Positions 1 to 8,995 of a DNA stretch of 64,000 bases are shown in pieces. Every line of letters starts with the position of its first letter. Within the stretch, counting starts at the first letter, position 1. Under the pieces are notes generated by a model. That model saw only the letters and a program-made list of their open reading frames with translations. It was not told where the DNA came from and ran no database searches. This stretch comes from G963704535 sp963704535 (lineage in GTDB: Bacteria > Chloroflexota > Chloroflexia > Chloroflexales > Roseiflexaceae), in assembly GCA_963704535.1 (NCBI GenBank), contig OY969916.1:4650001-4714000 (forward strand), given 5' to 3'. A program made the position numbers and the translations under genes.

Positions 1-1365
1 CAGGTGTTTGCGGACCAGCGTGGGCTTGCCGTTCTGCCGGGTCTGGATGAGTCGCCGCCATGGGTCGGACGCGAAGGACAGATCGAGGGTCGCGGGCAGA
101 TATTTGGCCTTCTGTTTGCGCAGTCGTTTGAGTTCGTCGAGTGCGGCGATCAGGCTGGTCTCCTGGCTGGTCGATGTGAGTGTCAGTGCGTCGAGCATCC
201 GAAACAGCAAACCGCGGTGACTCTGGTAGTGGCTCCAGACCAGCGGCAGATGGTTGTTGTGACTGAACGCGGTGATGGCCTCGCACGTCTCACGCACCGT
301 TGCGACGCCGCCTGCGGGCGCCAGGAGCGCCTGAATACGGTAAATCGCTTCGTCGGCTGGAGGCGCATCGTCGAGGACATCGAGCACTGCACTGAAGGTG
401 GTCACGACCTGATCAATCTCGGCCTGATGCGCGAGTTGGAGCCGTTGCAGGGTTTGTCGCGCCTGTTTGTGGAAGGTGGCCATGCGTTTGCCGAACATGT
501 CGACCAGCGCGTCGCGGGTTTGGGTCTGCATACGGTGGATCAGACAGACGAGTAAGGTCAGCCGCTTTGGCGGCATGATGTCTTTGAGTTCGGCCGCGTC
601 CAATGCTTTGGCTTCCGCCGCGAAATGTTGGATTTTCAACGGCGGCACCCCGTCGAGGATCGGCGCGAACTGGCCGAGCGACTCCAGCCAGGTCAGGTGA
701 GTAAGGATCGCGTCGAGGTGGTGATGCGACGGGCGCTTGGCGACCAGCTTGAGGGCGTTGAAGATTGTGCGGCTGCGCTCCACGGTCGCGATCAGCAACG
801 CATCAAGCCGGGCCTGCTCGTCTGTCGAAAGCCGTGCCAGAATCTGGCCGAAGATCTGGCGGTTGACCAGCGTGCGGACGCGACGCACGAGCCGGTCGAG
901 GGTAGAGAACGCCGGCACTTCGGCGCGGTGGCGCATGAGCGCATCGATCGCGACGTTGATGAGATCGGCTGGATTGTCCATCACCTGGGCGGCCTGATGG
1001 ACCGCCTCGGCAGCGATGTGCCGGATCAGGCGGCCGATCGTGATCAGCCCGAGCCGCTCACGGATGAGGCGATGATAGGTGTAGAGTGTTCGGGGTGAGA
1101 TGCTGAGCGTGGTGGTCGGGTCGAGATCGAGCGCCGTGCGAAGGTGCTGGACGATGGCCTGCGGCACCGCATCGAGCGCCGGGAAGTAGCCGAGGTGCTG
1201 GACAGCCTTCAGGAGCACCGCGCAAGTAAGCATTCGCGCCGCACCACGGGTGACGGCCTGGAGCCAGGCCCATTCATCTTCGGTCAGGGTATAATGGCGA
1301 TGTAGGTCAGCCGAGGTGAGGCTACGCTGATAGCGCGGGTAGGCGGTGCGTTCGATGGATGCCAT
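1..1365 (-). CDS. tnpA: Tn3-family transposase TnpA, N-terminal part (cut by window edge)
   Basis: This reading frame is open for 455 codons from an ATG at 1365 to the left edge, so only the N-terminal half of a roughly 980-residue DDE transposase is present. The start reads MASIERTAYPRYQRS and continues with the pattern typical of the Tn3 N-terminal DNA-binding domain (DUF4158): a HYTLTEDE segment, then LLKAVQHLGYFP and a block ending in RTLYTYHRLIRERL. The DDE catalytic core would lie off-window. It is divergent from the tyrosine recombinase that follows, with a recombination site in the gap, which is the layout of Tn4430-like Tn3 elements that resolve cointegrates with TnpI rather than a serine resolvase. 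No frameshift was seen. Confidence 0.85.
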   Translation of the reverse strand, partial: MASIERTAYPRYQRSLTSADLHRHYTLTEDEWAWLQAVTRGAARMLTCAVLLKAVQHLGYFPALDAVPQAIVQHLRTALDLDPTTTLSISPRTLYTYHRLIRERLGLITIGRLIRHIAAEAVHQAAQVMDNPADLINVAIDALMRHRAEVPAFSTLDRLVRRVRTLVNRQIFGQILARLSTDEQARLDALLIATVERSRTIFNALKLVAKRPSHHHLDAILTHLTWLESLGQFAPILDGVPPLKIQHFAAEAKALDAAELKDIMPPKRLTLLVCLIHRMQTQTRDALVDMFGKRMATFHKQARQTLQRLQLAHQAEIDQVVTTFSAVLDVLDDAPPADEAIYRIQALLAPAGGVATVRETCEAITAFSHNNHLPLVWSHYQSHRGLLFRMLDALTLTSTSQETSLIAALDELKRLRKQKAKYLPATLDLSFASDPWRRLIQTRQNGKPTLVRKHL

Positions 1366-1413
1366 ACGCGGGCAGATCCTTTCGTATTCACGGTGCTACG
1401 GGTCGCGGTGGCG

Positions 1414-1511
1414 ATGTCTACTAACTTAGCTTAGAGGACATGCACGGCACTCTCTTCCAGCGATCATGTCTTCTAAGGTTCCACACAACGCTGCAAATCC
1501 ATGTCCTCTAA
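1414..1511. promoter_or_regulatory. Candidate TnpI-type internal recombination site (core plus two accessory repeats)
   Basis: Two 11-bp arms, ATGTCTACTAA (1414-1424) and TTAGAGGACAT (1431-1441), are inverted around a 6-bp centre, the 11-6-11 geometry of dif/Xer-type core sites. Two further copies in direct orientation follow: ATGTCTTCTAA (1466-1476) and ATGTCCTCTAA (1501-1511). An inverted core plus two direct accessory motifs between the transposase and the recombinase matches the IRS layout known from Tn4430. Seen in sequence; function inferred. Confidence 0.75.
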
Positions 1512-1536
1512 GGTTGTCAGCACGACGGAGGCTGCT

Positions 1537-2460
1537 GTGGCGCGATCAAAACAGATCCAGCTCTCGTTGCAAGGACAGCAGGCGCTGATGGACTACGGGA
1601 CTCACTTGCGAACGGTCGAGGATCTTGCGCGGAAAACGGTTGATAATTATCTCAGTGATCTGCGCCAGTTTGCGGCGTGGTGCGAGTCAACCTGGCAGGA
1701 AGGGGATGAAGCAGCGGTGCCCTTTGCGCCAGCGATCATCACGACACCGACCATCACGCAGTACCGCGCCGAGATGCAAACCGTCCTGCAACTTCGACCA
1801 GCAACGATCAATCGAGCCCTCGTGAGTCTGAAACGCTACTGTGCATGGGCCATGCACCATGGGCTGATACAGCGCGATCCCGCGAAGGTGGTGAAGCTAG
1901 TTCATGAGGAGGAACAGCCGCCACGCCATCTAACTGACCAGGAAGAAGCGGCCCTCCTCGTCGTGCTCGATGCTGCACCTCTGCGCGATCGCACTATCGT
2001 GATCCTCTTGCTGCACACCGGCCTCCGCGCGCAAGAACTGTGCAACCTTCAAGTCCAACATGTGAAACTTGGCAAGCGCAGTGGAGTGCTCCAGGTCAAT
2101 GGGAAGCGGAACAAATATCGCGAGGTACCGCTCAACGCGACGGCGCGCACCGCGCTTGACATCTATCTCCAAACCCTGTCCAAGGACACGGTCTATCTCT
2201 TCCCTTCCAAGAAAACAGGAGCAGCATTAACCGTACGCGGCCTCGCGCATTGCTTTCACGCCTATGTCCACAAGGCGCACCTCGTCGACGTCAGCCTGCA
2301 CGATCTCCGGCATCGGTTTGGCTACCGGATGGCGGCGTCGGTTCCACTGCATCGCTTAGCCCAAATTATGGGTCACGACTCACTGGATACGACGATGATC
2401 TACATTCGTGGGACTAGGCAAGACTTGCAGCGCGAGGTAGAAAAGATCGCTTGGCAGTGA
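1537..2460 (+). CDS. tnpI: Tyrosine recombinase (TnpI/XerC-like cointegrate resolvase)
   Basis: A site-specific recombinase of about 307 residues that would resolve transposition cointegrates at the site just upstream. The N-terminal SAM-like core-binding domain covers roughly the first 110 residues. The catalytic domain shows all family residues: R in TGLRAQEL, K in the NGKRNKYREVPL strand pair, HDLRH, the second H in MGHDSLDTT, and the nucleophile Y in MIYIRG. An ATG at 1501 is in frame, but that ATG is itself part of the last accessory repeat and has no ribosome binding site. GTG at 1537 is preceded by GGAGG at 1527-1531 with 5-nt spacing, so GTG is preferred. Divergent from tnpA. Confidence 0.85.
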   Translation: MARSKQIQLSLQGQQALMDYGTHLRTVEDLARKTVDNYLSDLRQFAAWCESTWQEGDEAAVPFAPAIITTPTITQYRAEMQTVLQLRPATINRALVSLKRYCAWAMHHGLIQRDPAKVVKLVHEEEQPPRHLTDQEEAALLVVLDAAPLRDRTIVILLLHTGLRAQELCNLQVQHVKLGKRSGVLQVNGKRNKYREVPLNATARTALDIYLQTLSKDTVYLFPSKKTGAALTVRGLAHCFHAYVHKAHLVDVSLHDLRHRFGYRMAASVPLHRLAQIMGHDSLDTTMIYIRGTRQDLQREVEKIAWQ

Positions 2461-2480
2461 CGAGCGACCATTATGGTCTT

Positions 2481-2730
2481 AGGCATGTTTCAAAAGTGGG
2501 CTGATCTACTTTACAATGTGGATGGGGAAGACTGAGAGGGCTGCCCCCTCAAACCCCCTTTTTCCCGCAGTGCATACTGTAAAGTCACTTTGAAACATGC
2601 CTTTAAAGAGGCATGTTTCAAAAGCGGGCCGTTCTACTTTACAATGTGGGTAGGGGAGACTGAGGGGGCTGCTCCCTCAAACCCCCTTTTTCCCGCAGTG
2701 CATACTGTAAAGTCACTTTGAAACATGCCT
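2481..2730. repeat. Two tandem 122-bp palindromic MITE-like repeats
   Basis: Copies at 2481-2602 and 2609-2730 are nearly identical. Each begins AGGCATGTTTCAAA and ends with its inverse TTTGAAACATGCCT, with a further internal dyad (CTTTACAATGTG-type left half, CATACTGTAAAGTCA-type right half) and a GC-rich hairpin in the middle. No coding capacity. The two copies are separated by 6 bp. This resembles a small non-autonomous inverted-repeat element that landed next to itself or was tandemly duplicated, placed between the recombinase and arsM. Confidence 0.75.
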
Positions 2731-2858
2731 TACATTGCCTTAGACTCTGATTGCCATTATCGAAGCTTTTCGATAGAGTGATCAGCAGAAATCTGCTCAT
2801 ACCTTGATAGACAGGTCTCCTTCAAAAAGGACGCACCATCAGAGAACCAGCAAAGCCT

Positions 2859-3884
2859 TTATGAGGCCGGCAGAGGCTTGGTGGCTCGGACGAAGGTGCT
2901 GGCGAAGCGCCCGACCAGTTCGGCCCTGCTGGCCTCGTCAAGTCCGGCCGCCCACGCGGTCGCGCTGGCGCCTATGTCGGCAACCGTGTAGCGGCGGGTG
3001 ATCTCCAATTCGATCGCGGTGAAGCCGGCCGCCTCCAATCCCGCGCGATACTCGGCATCCGTCAACGCTCCCGCGATACATCCGGCCCAGGAGAGCAGAT
3101 CCTGGCGCATCTGCGCCGTGTCCATCAGCCCTGCCGGCAAGCCACCATGGATGACAATATCCGAAACCGCAAAGCGCCCACCGGGCTTCAGCACACGGAG
3201 CGCCTCCTGAAAGACCGGGGCCTTGTCGGGGGCCAAATTGATGACGCAGTTCGAGACGATCACATCGACACTGGCGTCGGGCAGCGGAATGGCGGCGATC
3301 TCACCCTTGAGGAACGCGACATTCTCCGCGCCGGCCTCGGCCGCGTTACACCTAGCCAACTCCAACATCGCATCGGTCATGTCCAGCCCATAGGCGAAGC
3401 CACTGGGGCCGACACGTCGGGCCGACAGCAGTACATCAATTCCGCCACCGCTGCCCAGGTCGAGTACCACCTCGCCGGGGCACAGTTCCGCCAGCGCTGT
3501 GGGATTGCCGCAGCCAAGCGAGGCGAGGGCGGCCTTGAGCGGCAGCCCCTCAAGCTCGTCAGCCAGATACAGGTCCTGGGTGATCGAGCTGTCATCGGCG
3601 CCACAGCACGCCTCACCACAGCAGCCAGTCGTGTTTTTGGCCAGCACCTCGATGGCGACCGCGCCATAATGCTGGCGCACGGTGGTCAGGATGTCCTGGT
3701 TGTCGCTGGTTGCCGGCATCGCAGTGGCGTCGCCGCAGCAGCTCGCACCGCTGCCAGCACTACCGCAACACCCTTGCGTAGCTGCGGCCACGGGAATGAA
3801 CTCGCCCTTCGGTTCGGCGGTCGGCGTGTCAGCCGGCTGCTCACCCTTCACACCGCCTCTGGTTTTCGTGCTCGATGTCTCCAT
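2859..3884 (-). CDS. arsM: Arsenite S-adenosylmethionine methyltransferase ArsM with Cys-rich N-terminal extension
   Basis: Methylates trivalent arsenic using S-adenosylmethionine, in the cytosol. The 341-residue protein has a Rossmann methyltransferase core with the SAM motif VVLDLGSGGGIDVLL, a GLDMTDAML acidic loop and the ArsM-specific cysteine segments SNCVINL and SWAGCIAG that bind As(III). Two CC-containing motifs (GCCGSAG...SCCG and GCCGEACCG) sit in the first about 110 residues, a Cys-rich extension seen in several ArsM proteins. Start chosen at ATG 3884, preceded by AAGGAG with 8-nt spacing; an in-frame start at 3947 has no such site. It stands alone on the minus strand, divergent from the flavoprotein at 4160. 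The upstream region has two TGCGTC repeats 20 bp apart and a small dyad TCTGCAT-N7-ATGCAGA. Confidence 0.93.
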   Translation of the reverse strand: METSSTKTRGGVKGEQPADTPTAEPKGEFIPVAAATQGCCGSAGSGASCCGDATAMPATSDNQDILTTVRQHYGAVAIEVLAKNTTGCCGEACCGADDSSITQDLYLADELEGLPLKAALASLGCGNPTALAELCPGEVVLDLGSGGGIDVLLSARRVGPSGFAYGLDMTDAMLELARCNAAEAGAENVAFLKGEIAAIPLPDASVDVIVSNCVINLAPDKAPVFQEALRVLKPGGRFAVSDIVIHGGLPAGLMDTAQMRQDLLSWAGCIAGALTDAEYRAGLEAAGFTAIELEITRRYTVADIGASATAWAAGLDEASRAELVGRFASTFVRATKPLPAS

Positions 3885-3910
3885 ATCTTGTACTCCTTGT
3901 CTAAACCAAT

Positions 3911-3960
3911 TCTGCATCTCTCGCATGCAGAGACGCAACTTCACCAAAAAGGACGCACGA
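3911..3960 (-). promoter_or_regulatory. Candidate arsM regulatory region: TGCGTCCTTTTT with second TGCGTC 20 bp on
   Basis: Read toward arsM, TGCGTCCTTTTT (3957-3946) is followed exactly 20 bp later by TGCGTCT and then the dyad TCTGCAT-N7-ATGCAGA. The same TGCGTC pair at 20-bp spacing occurs upstream of the flavoprotein at 17042, which argues for a shared regulator or sigma factor. No -10/-35 was assigned with confidence. Confidence 0.5.
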
Positions 3961-4159
3961 TCTTTTGGGAACGCGAGGTCTTGTCCCTATCAATGGTAGG
4001 GTATCGAGCAAGGCTGGTGCGTCCTTTTTGTCCCTCGATCGTCTCTATTCACAAGGAAGGTATTTCGAGCACAGCCGAACTTGGCGCCGCTCGTGCCTGG
4101 TCGACCTGTTCTTCTTCGGGCAACAGGTCGGCCCTTTTGTACACATAGAACACCAGGTC

Positions 4160-5248
4160 ATGGGCGAGACCAACCAGCACGCGGCGCTCATGGAGCGCCA
4201 GGAGTTTGACATCGTGGTGATCGGCGCAGGACAGGCCGGCCTCGCGGTCGGCTACTACCTGCGCCGTACACCGTATCGCTGGGTCATCCTTGACGCTGAG
4301 CCAGGGCCGGGCGCAGCCTGGCGGCATGGGTGGGACACGCTGCGCCTCTTCTCCCCGGCGCAGTGGAGTTCACTACCCGGCTGGCCAATGCCGCCGAGCG
4401 CAAATGGTATGCCAACCCGCGACGAGATCCTGGCCTACTTCGCTGCCTACGAAGCGCGCTATGCCTTCCCCATTCAACGGCCTGTCCGTGTCGAGGCGGT
4501 GCGGCGCGGCGACGGAGCATTGCTCGTCGAGAGCGACCGCGGCGTCTATCGGGCACGGGCCCTTGTCAGCGCGAGTGGTACATGGCGCCAGCCCTATATC
4601 CCATATTACACTGGGCAGGAATTGTTTCGCGGCATCCAGCTTCATTCCGCCGATTATCGCACGCCGGAGTTGTTTGTGGGCCGGCGAGTGCTGATCGTAG
4701 GCGGCGGCAACTCTGGCGCACAAATCCTCGCCGAGGTTTCGGAGGTGGCCGAGACGACGTGGGTGACAATCGAGCCGCCACGCTTCCTGCCAGATGATGT
4801 GGATGGCCGTGTGCTGTTCGAGCGGGCGACGGCGCGCTTCAGAGCGCTCCAGGAAGGGCGCGAAGGGGAGCCGGTCGGTGGGCTGGGCGACATCGTGATG
4901 GTTCCGTCCGTGAAGGCAGCCCGTGCGCGTGACGTGCTGCATACTGTTCGCCCCTTCGTATCCTTTACGCCCAGTGGGGTCCACTGGGCCGATGGCCGTG
5001 AGACAGTCATTGACGCGGTGATCTGGTGTACCGGTTTCCGCCCAGCGCTTGACCACCTGGCGCCGCTCGGTATCATCGAGGCGGATGGGCATATCGCCGT
5101 TCGAGGAACTCGCGCGGTTCGCGAGTCGCGGCTCTGGCTGGTCGGCTACGGCGAGTGGACCGGATTCGCCTCAGCGACCATCCTGGGCGTAGGACGGACG
5201 GCACGAGCAACGGTGGCTGAGATCGACGAGGTGATGCAGGTACTGTGA
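4160..5248 (+). CDS. ArsO-like flavin-dependent monooxygenase / NAD(P)-binding oxidoreductase
   Basis: A flavoprotein of about 362 residues of the FMO/ArsO group often found in arsenic islands; its substrate is not proven. FAD-binding Rossmann motif VVIGAGQAGLAVGYY lies near residue 14, a FATGTW-like SASGTWRQP segment follows, and a second, NAD(P)H-binding motif LIVGGGNSGAQ is near residue 170. A C-terminal IWCTGFRP motif is also typical. The frame stays open up to 3965; ATG 4160 has a weak AGGT upstream and ATG 4190 is an alternative. TGCGTCCTTTTT at 4018-4029 lies upstream in the transcribed direction, as for arsM. It is divergent from arsM and converges on the pstS-like gene. A relative with the same fold is at 20227. 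Confidence 0.8.
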   Translation: MGETNQHAALMERQEFDIVVIGAGQAGLAVGYYLRRTPYRWVILDAEPGPGAAWRHGWDTLRLFSPAQWSSLPGWPMPPSANGMPTRDEILAYFAAYEARYAFPIQRPVRVEAVRRGDGALLVESDRGVYRARALVSASGTWRQPYIPYYTGQELFRGIQLHSADYRTPELFVGRRVLIVGGGNSGAQILAEVSEVAETTWVTIEPPRFLPDDVDGRVLFERATARFRALQEGREGEPVGGLGDIVMVPSVKAARARDVLHTVRPFVSFTPSGVHWADGRETVIDAVIWCTGFRPALDHLAPLGIIEADGHIAVRGTRAVRESRLWLVGYGEWTGFASATILGVGRTARATVAEIDEVMQVL

Positions 5249-5287
5249 TACGAAGATCTCTGCTCCCGCTGACCCCTAGAGTATGAT

Positions 5288-6142
5288 TTAGCGGGGTGCA
5301 GTGCCTTTGATCAGCCCCAGATTGGCAAGCTCTTCCTGTCCGTCAGGACTCATCACATACTCCGTGAAGCTCGAAGCCAGCGGACCAAGCTGCTGCCCTT
5401 TGCGCCAGACAAACAGGAACGGGCGCACAAACGTGTAGGTACCGGCTTCAACATGCTCCACTGATGGCTGCACATTGTTGATTGCCACCGCCTTTACGGT
5501 ATCGTCCACCAGGCCGAGCGAAATGTAGCCGATGGCGTTGGAGTCCAGTGACACGAGCTGGCGAATGGCGCCGTTTGATCCCTGACGTAATGCTGACGTT
5601 GTAATCGGCTTGCCCTCCATCACTAATTCCTGGAACGCCCCGAAGGTACCCGATCCGGCCTCGCGAACAATCAGCGTGATAGCCTTCGGCGGCCCGCCCA
5701 GCTCGGCCCACGACGTGATGTTTCCTCCGAAAATATCCTGGACCTGTGCAAGATCGAGATTGGTGACGGGGTTAGACGGATGAACAATCACGGCCAACGC
5801 ATCACGGGCGATGACGAGCTGTTCGAGCTGCGCGGCTTCCTCTGGGACCAGCTCACGCGAGGACATCCCGACCTCGGCAACCCCCGAGAGTGCTGCCTGA
5901 ATGCCGGCCGTCGAACCAAGTGATTGGACATTGATCACTGCTCCGGCATGCTGTCGCTGATATGTCTCAGCCAGGTGCTCGACAAATGGGGAAACCGATG
6001 TCGACCCGCTGATATTCAATCCGCCACTGGCTTCTTGCGCACCGCACCCTGCCAACAGCAAGATAAGCCAGAAGAGGAACAATAATCGATGCCACCTTCG
6101 CGATCGGATATTCCAGTGCTGAGCAGGTTGCTTCCTCGACAT
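5288..6142 (-). CDS. pstS: PstS-like phosphate/oxyanion-binding lipoprotein
   Basis: Extracytoplasmic solute-binding protein of the PstS family, 284 residues. The start at 6142 has GAGGAG upstream; the signal peptide ends in the lipobox LLLAGC, so it should be lipid-anchored. The ligand loops are visible: ISGSTSVSPF near the start, SSREL, and REAGSGTFGAF. It is the last gene of the arsR::arsC - arsC - gap - arsJ operon and follows arsJ by 11 bp, with no pstCAB transporter genes nearby. That context suggests binding of arsenate or phosphate in a sensing or scavenging role tied to arsenic, but the ligand is an inference. An alternative in-frame upstream start would run into arsJ and is not favoured. 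Confidence 0.85.
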   Translation of the reverse strand: MSRKQPAQHWNIRSRRWHRLLFLFWLILLLAGCGAQEASGGLNISGSTSVSPFVEHLAETYQRQHAGAVINVQSLGSTAGIQAALSGVAEVGMSSRELVPEEAAQLEQLVIARDALAVIVHPSNPVTNLDLAQVQDIFGGNITSWAELGGPPKAITLIVREAGSGTFGAFQELVMEGKPITTSALRQGSNGAIRQLVSLDSNAIGYISLGLVDDTVKAVAINNVQPSVEHVEAGTYTFVRPFLFVWRKGQQLGPLASSFTEYVMSPDGQEELANLGLIKGTAPR

Positions 6143-6152
6143 GCTGTGCTCC

Positions 6153-7434
6153 TCAATCGGATAGCTTGCCAAGCTCGATCGGGCGCGTGCGTGGGGCGGT
6201 ATTCGTCGGCAGCAGCAGTGAGAGTAGCCCAGCCGCCAGTACGAACGCGACCGAGGCCCACAGGCAGCCGACAAGCCCGTACCACTGGTAGAGCAGCCCG
6301 GAGAGCACCGTTCCCACCAGCCGTCCTCCGGCGTTGGCCATGTAGTAGAAGCCGACGTTCATCGCCACCTTGTCGCTGTCGGTGTAGGCCAGAATCAGAT
6401 ACGAGTGAACCGCCGAGTTCATCGCGAAGATGATGCCGAAGGCGATCAGGCCGGCGACGACAACGATGGTCGGGTCTACTCCGCTCATCAGCGCGAGCGC
6501 GATTCCCGCCGGGAAGGCTGCCAGCACAAACGCCAGCCAACTGGCGGTCTTACCATCCGGCTCGCTGCGTTGTCCTTCGACCCGCCGCCCAACGAACCCA
6601 GGCGCAGAAGCCTGGACGATGCCGTATCCGATGATCCAGACCGCCATGAAGGCCCCGACCTGCCAGAAATCCCAGCCGACGACGGTGTAGAGGAACATCG
6701 GCAGACCGACCACGAACCAGACATCGCGCGAGCCGAATAGGAACAGACGCGCCGCGGCCAGCATGTTCACTGCTCGGTTGCGGGAGAACATCTGGCGGAA
6801 TTTGGCTTTCTTGTTGGCTGTGCCCAGGTCGCCGCGCATCAGCAGCGCGGTTGCGATCAGTGTGGTCAGCACCAGGGCGGCCAGGACCAGTAGTGATGGC
6901 TGGAACCCGAGGAGCGTGAGCAGCAGGCTGCCCAGGAAGAACCCGACCCCTTTGAGCGCGTTCTTCGAGCCGGTCAGGACCGCGACCCACTTGTAGAGCG
7001 CCGAGGGTGCATCCTCGGCCACCACCAGCTTGACCGCGCTCTTGGAACTCATCTTGGTCAGGTCTTTGGCGATGCCGGAGAGCGCCTGCGCGACCATCAC
7101 ATACGGTACCGAGAGCCAGGCCAGCGGCACCACGCCCAGCATCCCCAACGCCAGCACCTGCGATGGCCAGCCCGGCGAACAGGGTGGCCTTCAGCCCCAG
7201 CCGCGCGCCAAGCCAGCCGCCGATCAGGTTGGTGACAACGCCGAAGACCTCGTAGAAGATAAACAGCGAGGCGACCTGGAACGGCGTGTAACCCAGCTCG
7301 AAGAAGTACAGCAGCACCAGCATGCGGATCGCGCCATCGGTGAGCGTGTCGGCCCAATAGGCTGCTGTGACCAGGATGTAGTTGCGCAGGTCGCCTTGCG
7401 GCCTCGAAGGCGCGCTCATTTCGGCAGTTGCCAT
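6153..7434 (-). pseudogene. arsJ: ArsJ organoarsenical efflux permease (MFS), interrupted by one frameshift
   Basis: Exports 1-arseno-3-phosphoglycerate made by the adjacent GAPDH; together they give arsenate resistance (established for the ArsJ/GAPDH pair). The protein starts at ATG 7434 (GGGAGAG upstream) with MATAEMSAPSRPQGDLRNY and the ArsJ-typical AAYWADTLTDGAIRML. The frame is lost near 7161: ...LFAGLAI continues in the next frame as QVLALGMLGVVPLAWLS, consistent with one extra base, and then runs intact to the stop at 6153. Twelve hydrophobic segments are recoverable across both frames. Because everything else is well preserved, this may be a sequencing error or a recent mutation. Position 4 of a five-gene operon. 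Confidence 0.88.
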
Positions 7435-7486
7435 CGTGTCTCTCCCATGAGTGAACACTCGTCTGCATCACTCCCATGTTCGGCGG

Positions 7487-8503
7487 TTATGCGGGCGGCA
7501 GCGTGAGCGCGACTTTGCGCGCCAGCTCGACCAGGCGGTTGGCGTAGCCCCACTCGTTATCGTACCAGGCCAGCAGCTTGACCTGCGTGCCGTCGATGAC
7601 CATTGTCGAGAGCGCGTCGACGATCGCCGAGCGCGGGTCGTCCTTGTAGTCGATCGAGACCAGCGGGCGCTCTTCGTAGCCCAGGATGCCGCGCAGTAGC
7701 CCGTCAGCAGCGTCCCGCAGCAGATGGTTGACCTCCTCGACGCTGGTCGGTCGCGCCACCTCGAACACGCAGTCGGTCAGACTGGCGTTGAGCAATGGCA
7801 CGCGCACGGCTACGCCGTCCAGCTTGCCGAGCAGCTCGGGGAAGATCAGCCCGATCGCGGTCGCCGAGCCGGTGGTGGTGGGGATGAGCGACAGGCTGGC
7901 GGCGCGGGCGCGGCGCAGGTCTTTGTGCGGCGCATCGACGAGCGTCTGGGTATTGGTCATATCGTGGATGGTGGTGATTACCCCGTGGCGGATGCCAAGG
8001 CCCTCGTGGATGACTTTGACGATTGGCGCCAGGCAGTTGGTGGTACACGAGGCTGCGGTGAGCAGGTGATGTTCGTGGGGCTGGTACCAATGATCGTTGA
8101 CGCCCATCACGATGTTGAGCGCCTGCTGCTTGACCGGGGCGGCCACGATCACCTTGCGAACCCCACCCTGGAAATAGGCCGCCAGTGTTTCGGGTGTGCG
8201 GAACTTGCCGCTGCATTCGAGGACGATATCTATCCCCAAGTCGGCCCACGGCTCCGCGCCGGGCTGGCTGTAGCTGCTGTAGCCGATGGAGCTGCCATCA
8301 ACGGACAGGGTGGCGCCCTCACCGTGGACCTCGTGGTTCCAGCGGCCATGCACCGAGTCGAAAGTTAGCAGGTGCGCAGCGGTGGCAGCGTCGCCGTTGA
8401 GTTCGTTGATATGGGCGAAGGTGAGTTCGGGCCAGCCCCAGGCTGCGCGCAGGGCCAGGCGGCCCATCCGACCAAAACCATTGATGCCGATGCGAATGCT
8501 CAT
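7487..8503 (-). CDS. gap: ArsJ-associated glyceraldehyde-3-phosphate dehydrogenase
   Basis: A 338-residue GAPDH. In arsJ operons this enzyme condenses arsenate with glyceraldehyde-3-phosphate to 1-arseno-3-phosphoglycerate, which ArsJ exports. The NAD-binding start RIGINGFGRMGRLALR, the catalytic ASCTTNCLAP around residue 155 and the C-terminal WYDNEWGYANRLVEL motif are intact, so it should be active. ATG at 8503 is preceded by GGGAG. It lies 34 bp after arsC and 53 bp before arsJ on the same strand. A glycolytic housekeeping role is possible, but the operon position makes the arsenic role much more likely. Confidence 0.93.
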   Translation of the reverse strand: MSIRIGINGFGRMGRLALRAAWGWPELTFAHINELNGDAATAAHLLTFDSVHGRWNHEVHGEGATLSVDGSSIGYSSYSQPGAEPWADLGIDIVLECSGKFRTPETLAAYFQGGVRKVIVAAPVKQQALNIVMGVNDHWYQPHEHHLLTAASCTTNCLAPIVKVIHEGLGIRHGVITTIHDMTNTQTLVDAPHKDLRRARAASLSLIPTTTGSATAIGLIFPELLGKLDGVAVRVPLLNASLTDCVFEVARPTSVEEVNHLLRDAADGLLRGILGYEERPLVSIDYKDDPRSAIVDALSTMVIDGTQVKLLAWYDNEWGYANRLVELARKVALTLPPA

Positions 8504-8536
8504 AGGATGTACTCCCTGTGCGACAACGATTGATTC

Positions 8537-8995
8537 TCAGGATTGAGCAGCGGCCACCCGTTCGCGCAACAACTTGCGCTGGTTCAGCACCCACAGATGG
8601 ATTCGCTCACGCAACTCCATGTACACTTTACTGAAAGCCTGCTTTTGTTCGGCCGGCGTCCCCTCGACCACCACAGGGTCGGGGTAGCCCCAGTGGATAC
8701 ACTCGGTGTTTCCAGAAAAGGCTACACATTGTTCACGTGCGGCTTCACAGAGGCTAATAATAAAGTCGAAGTTCTGGTTGCGAAACTCGCTTACATCCTT
8801 GCTGCGCTGGTTGGAGATGTCAAGACTGGCATTGCGCATCACTTCGACCGTGAGCGGATGCACCCCTACTGGATCGGTACCAGCGCTGAACGCCGCGAAA
8901 TCGGCGCCGCCAAAATGGCGCAACAGCGCTTCGGCCATTTGTGAGCGCACTGAATTGCCAGTGCAAAGGAACAGCACGCGAATAGGTTCGCCCAT
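8537..8995 (-). CDS. arsC: Arsenate reductase ArsC, LMW-phosphatase type
   Basis: Reduces arsenate to arsenite. The 152-residue protein has the low-molecular-weight phosphatase P-loop VLFLCTGNSVRSQMAE with the catalytic Cys near residue 13, followed by the SAGTDP strand, the CEAAREQC segment carrying the two further redox cysteines of thioredoxin-coupled ArsC, and WGYPDP with the general-acid Asp. Start ATG 8995 has GGAGG six bases upstream; an in-frame ATG at 9019 lacks a site. Second gene of the operon, after the arsR::arsC fusion, so the operon encodes two separate ArsC domains. Confidence 0.93.
   Translation of the reverse strand: MGEPIRVLFLCTGNSVRSQMAEALLRHFGGADFAAFSAGTDPVGVHPLTVEVMRNASLDISNQRSKDVSEFRNQNFDFIISLCEAAREQCVAFSGNTECIHWGYPDPVVVEGTPAEQKQAFSKVYMELRERIHLWVLNQRKLLRERVAAAQS

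Larger units (their letters stand above)
2823..4030. repeat. 16-bp perfect inverted repeat bracketing arsM
   Basis: CAAAAAGGACGCACCA at 2823-2838 is repeated in exact inverse at 4015-4030, enclosing arsM and its promoter. A 15-of-16 copy sits inside at 3945-3960, and shorter relatives occur at 17113-17128 and 27401-27412. It may be the ends of a small mobile cassette or a set of regulatory sites; the sequence alone does not decide. Confidence 0.55.

Noticed and set aside
4..1098. Plus-strand open frames across the first kilobase
   Set aside because: They lie antisense to the Tn3 transposase, which has strong family motifs.
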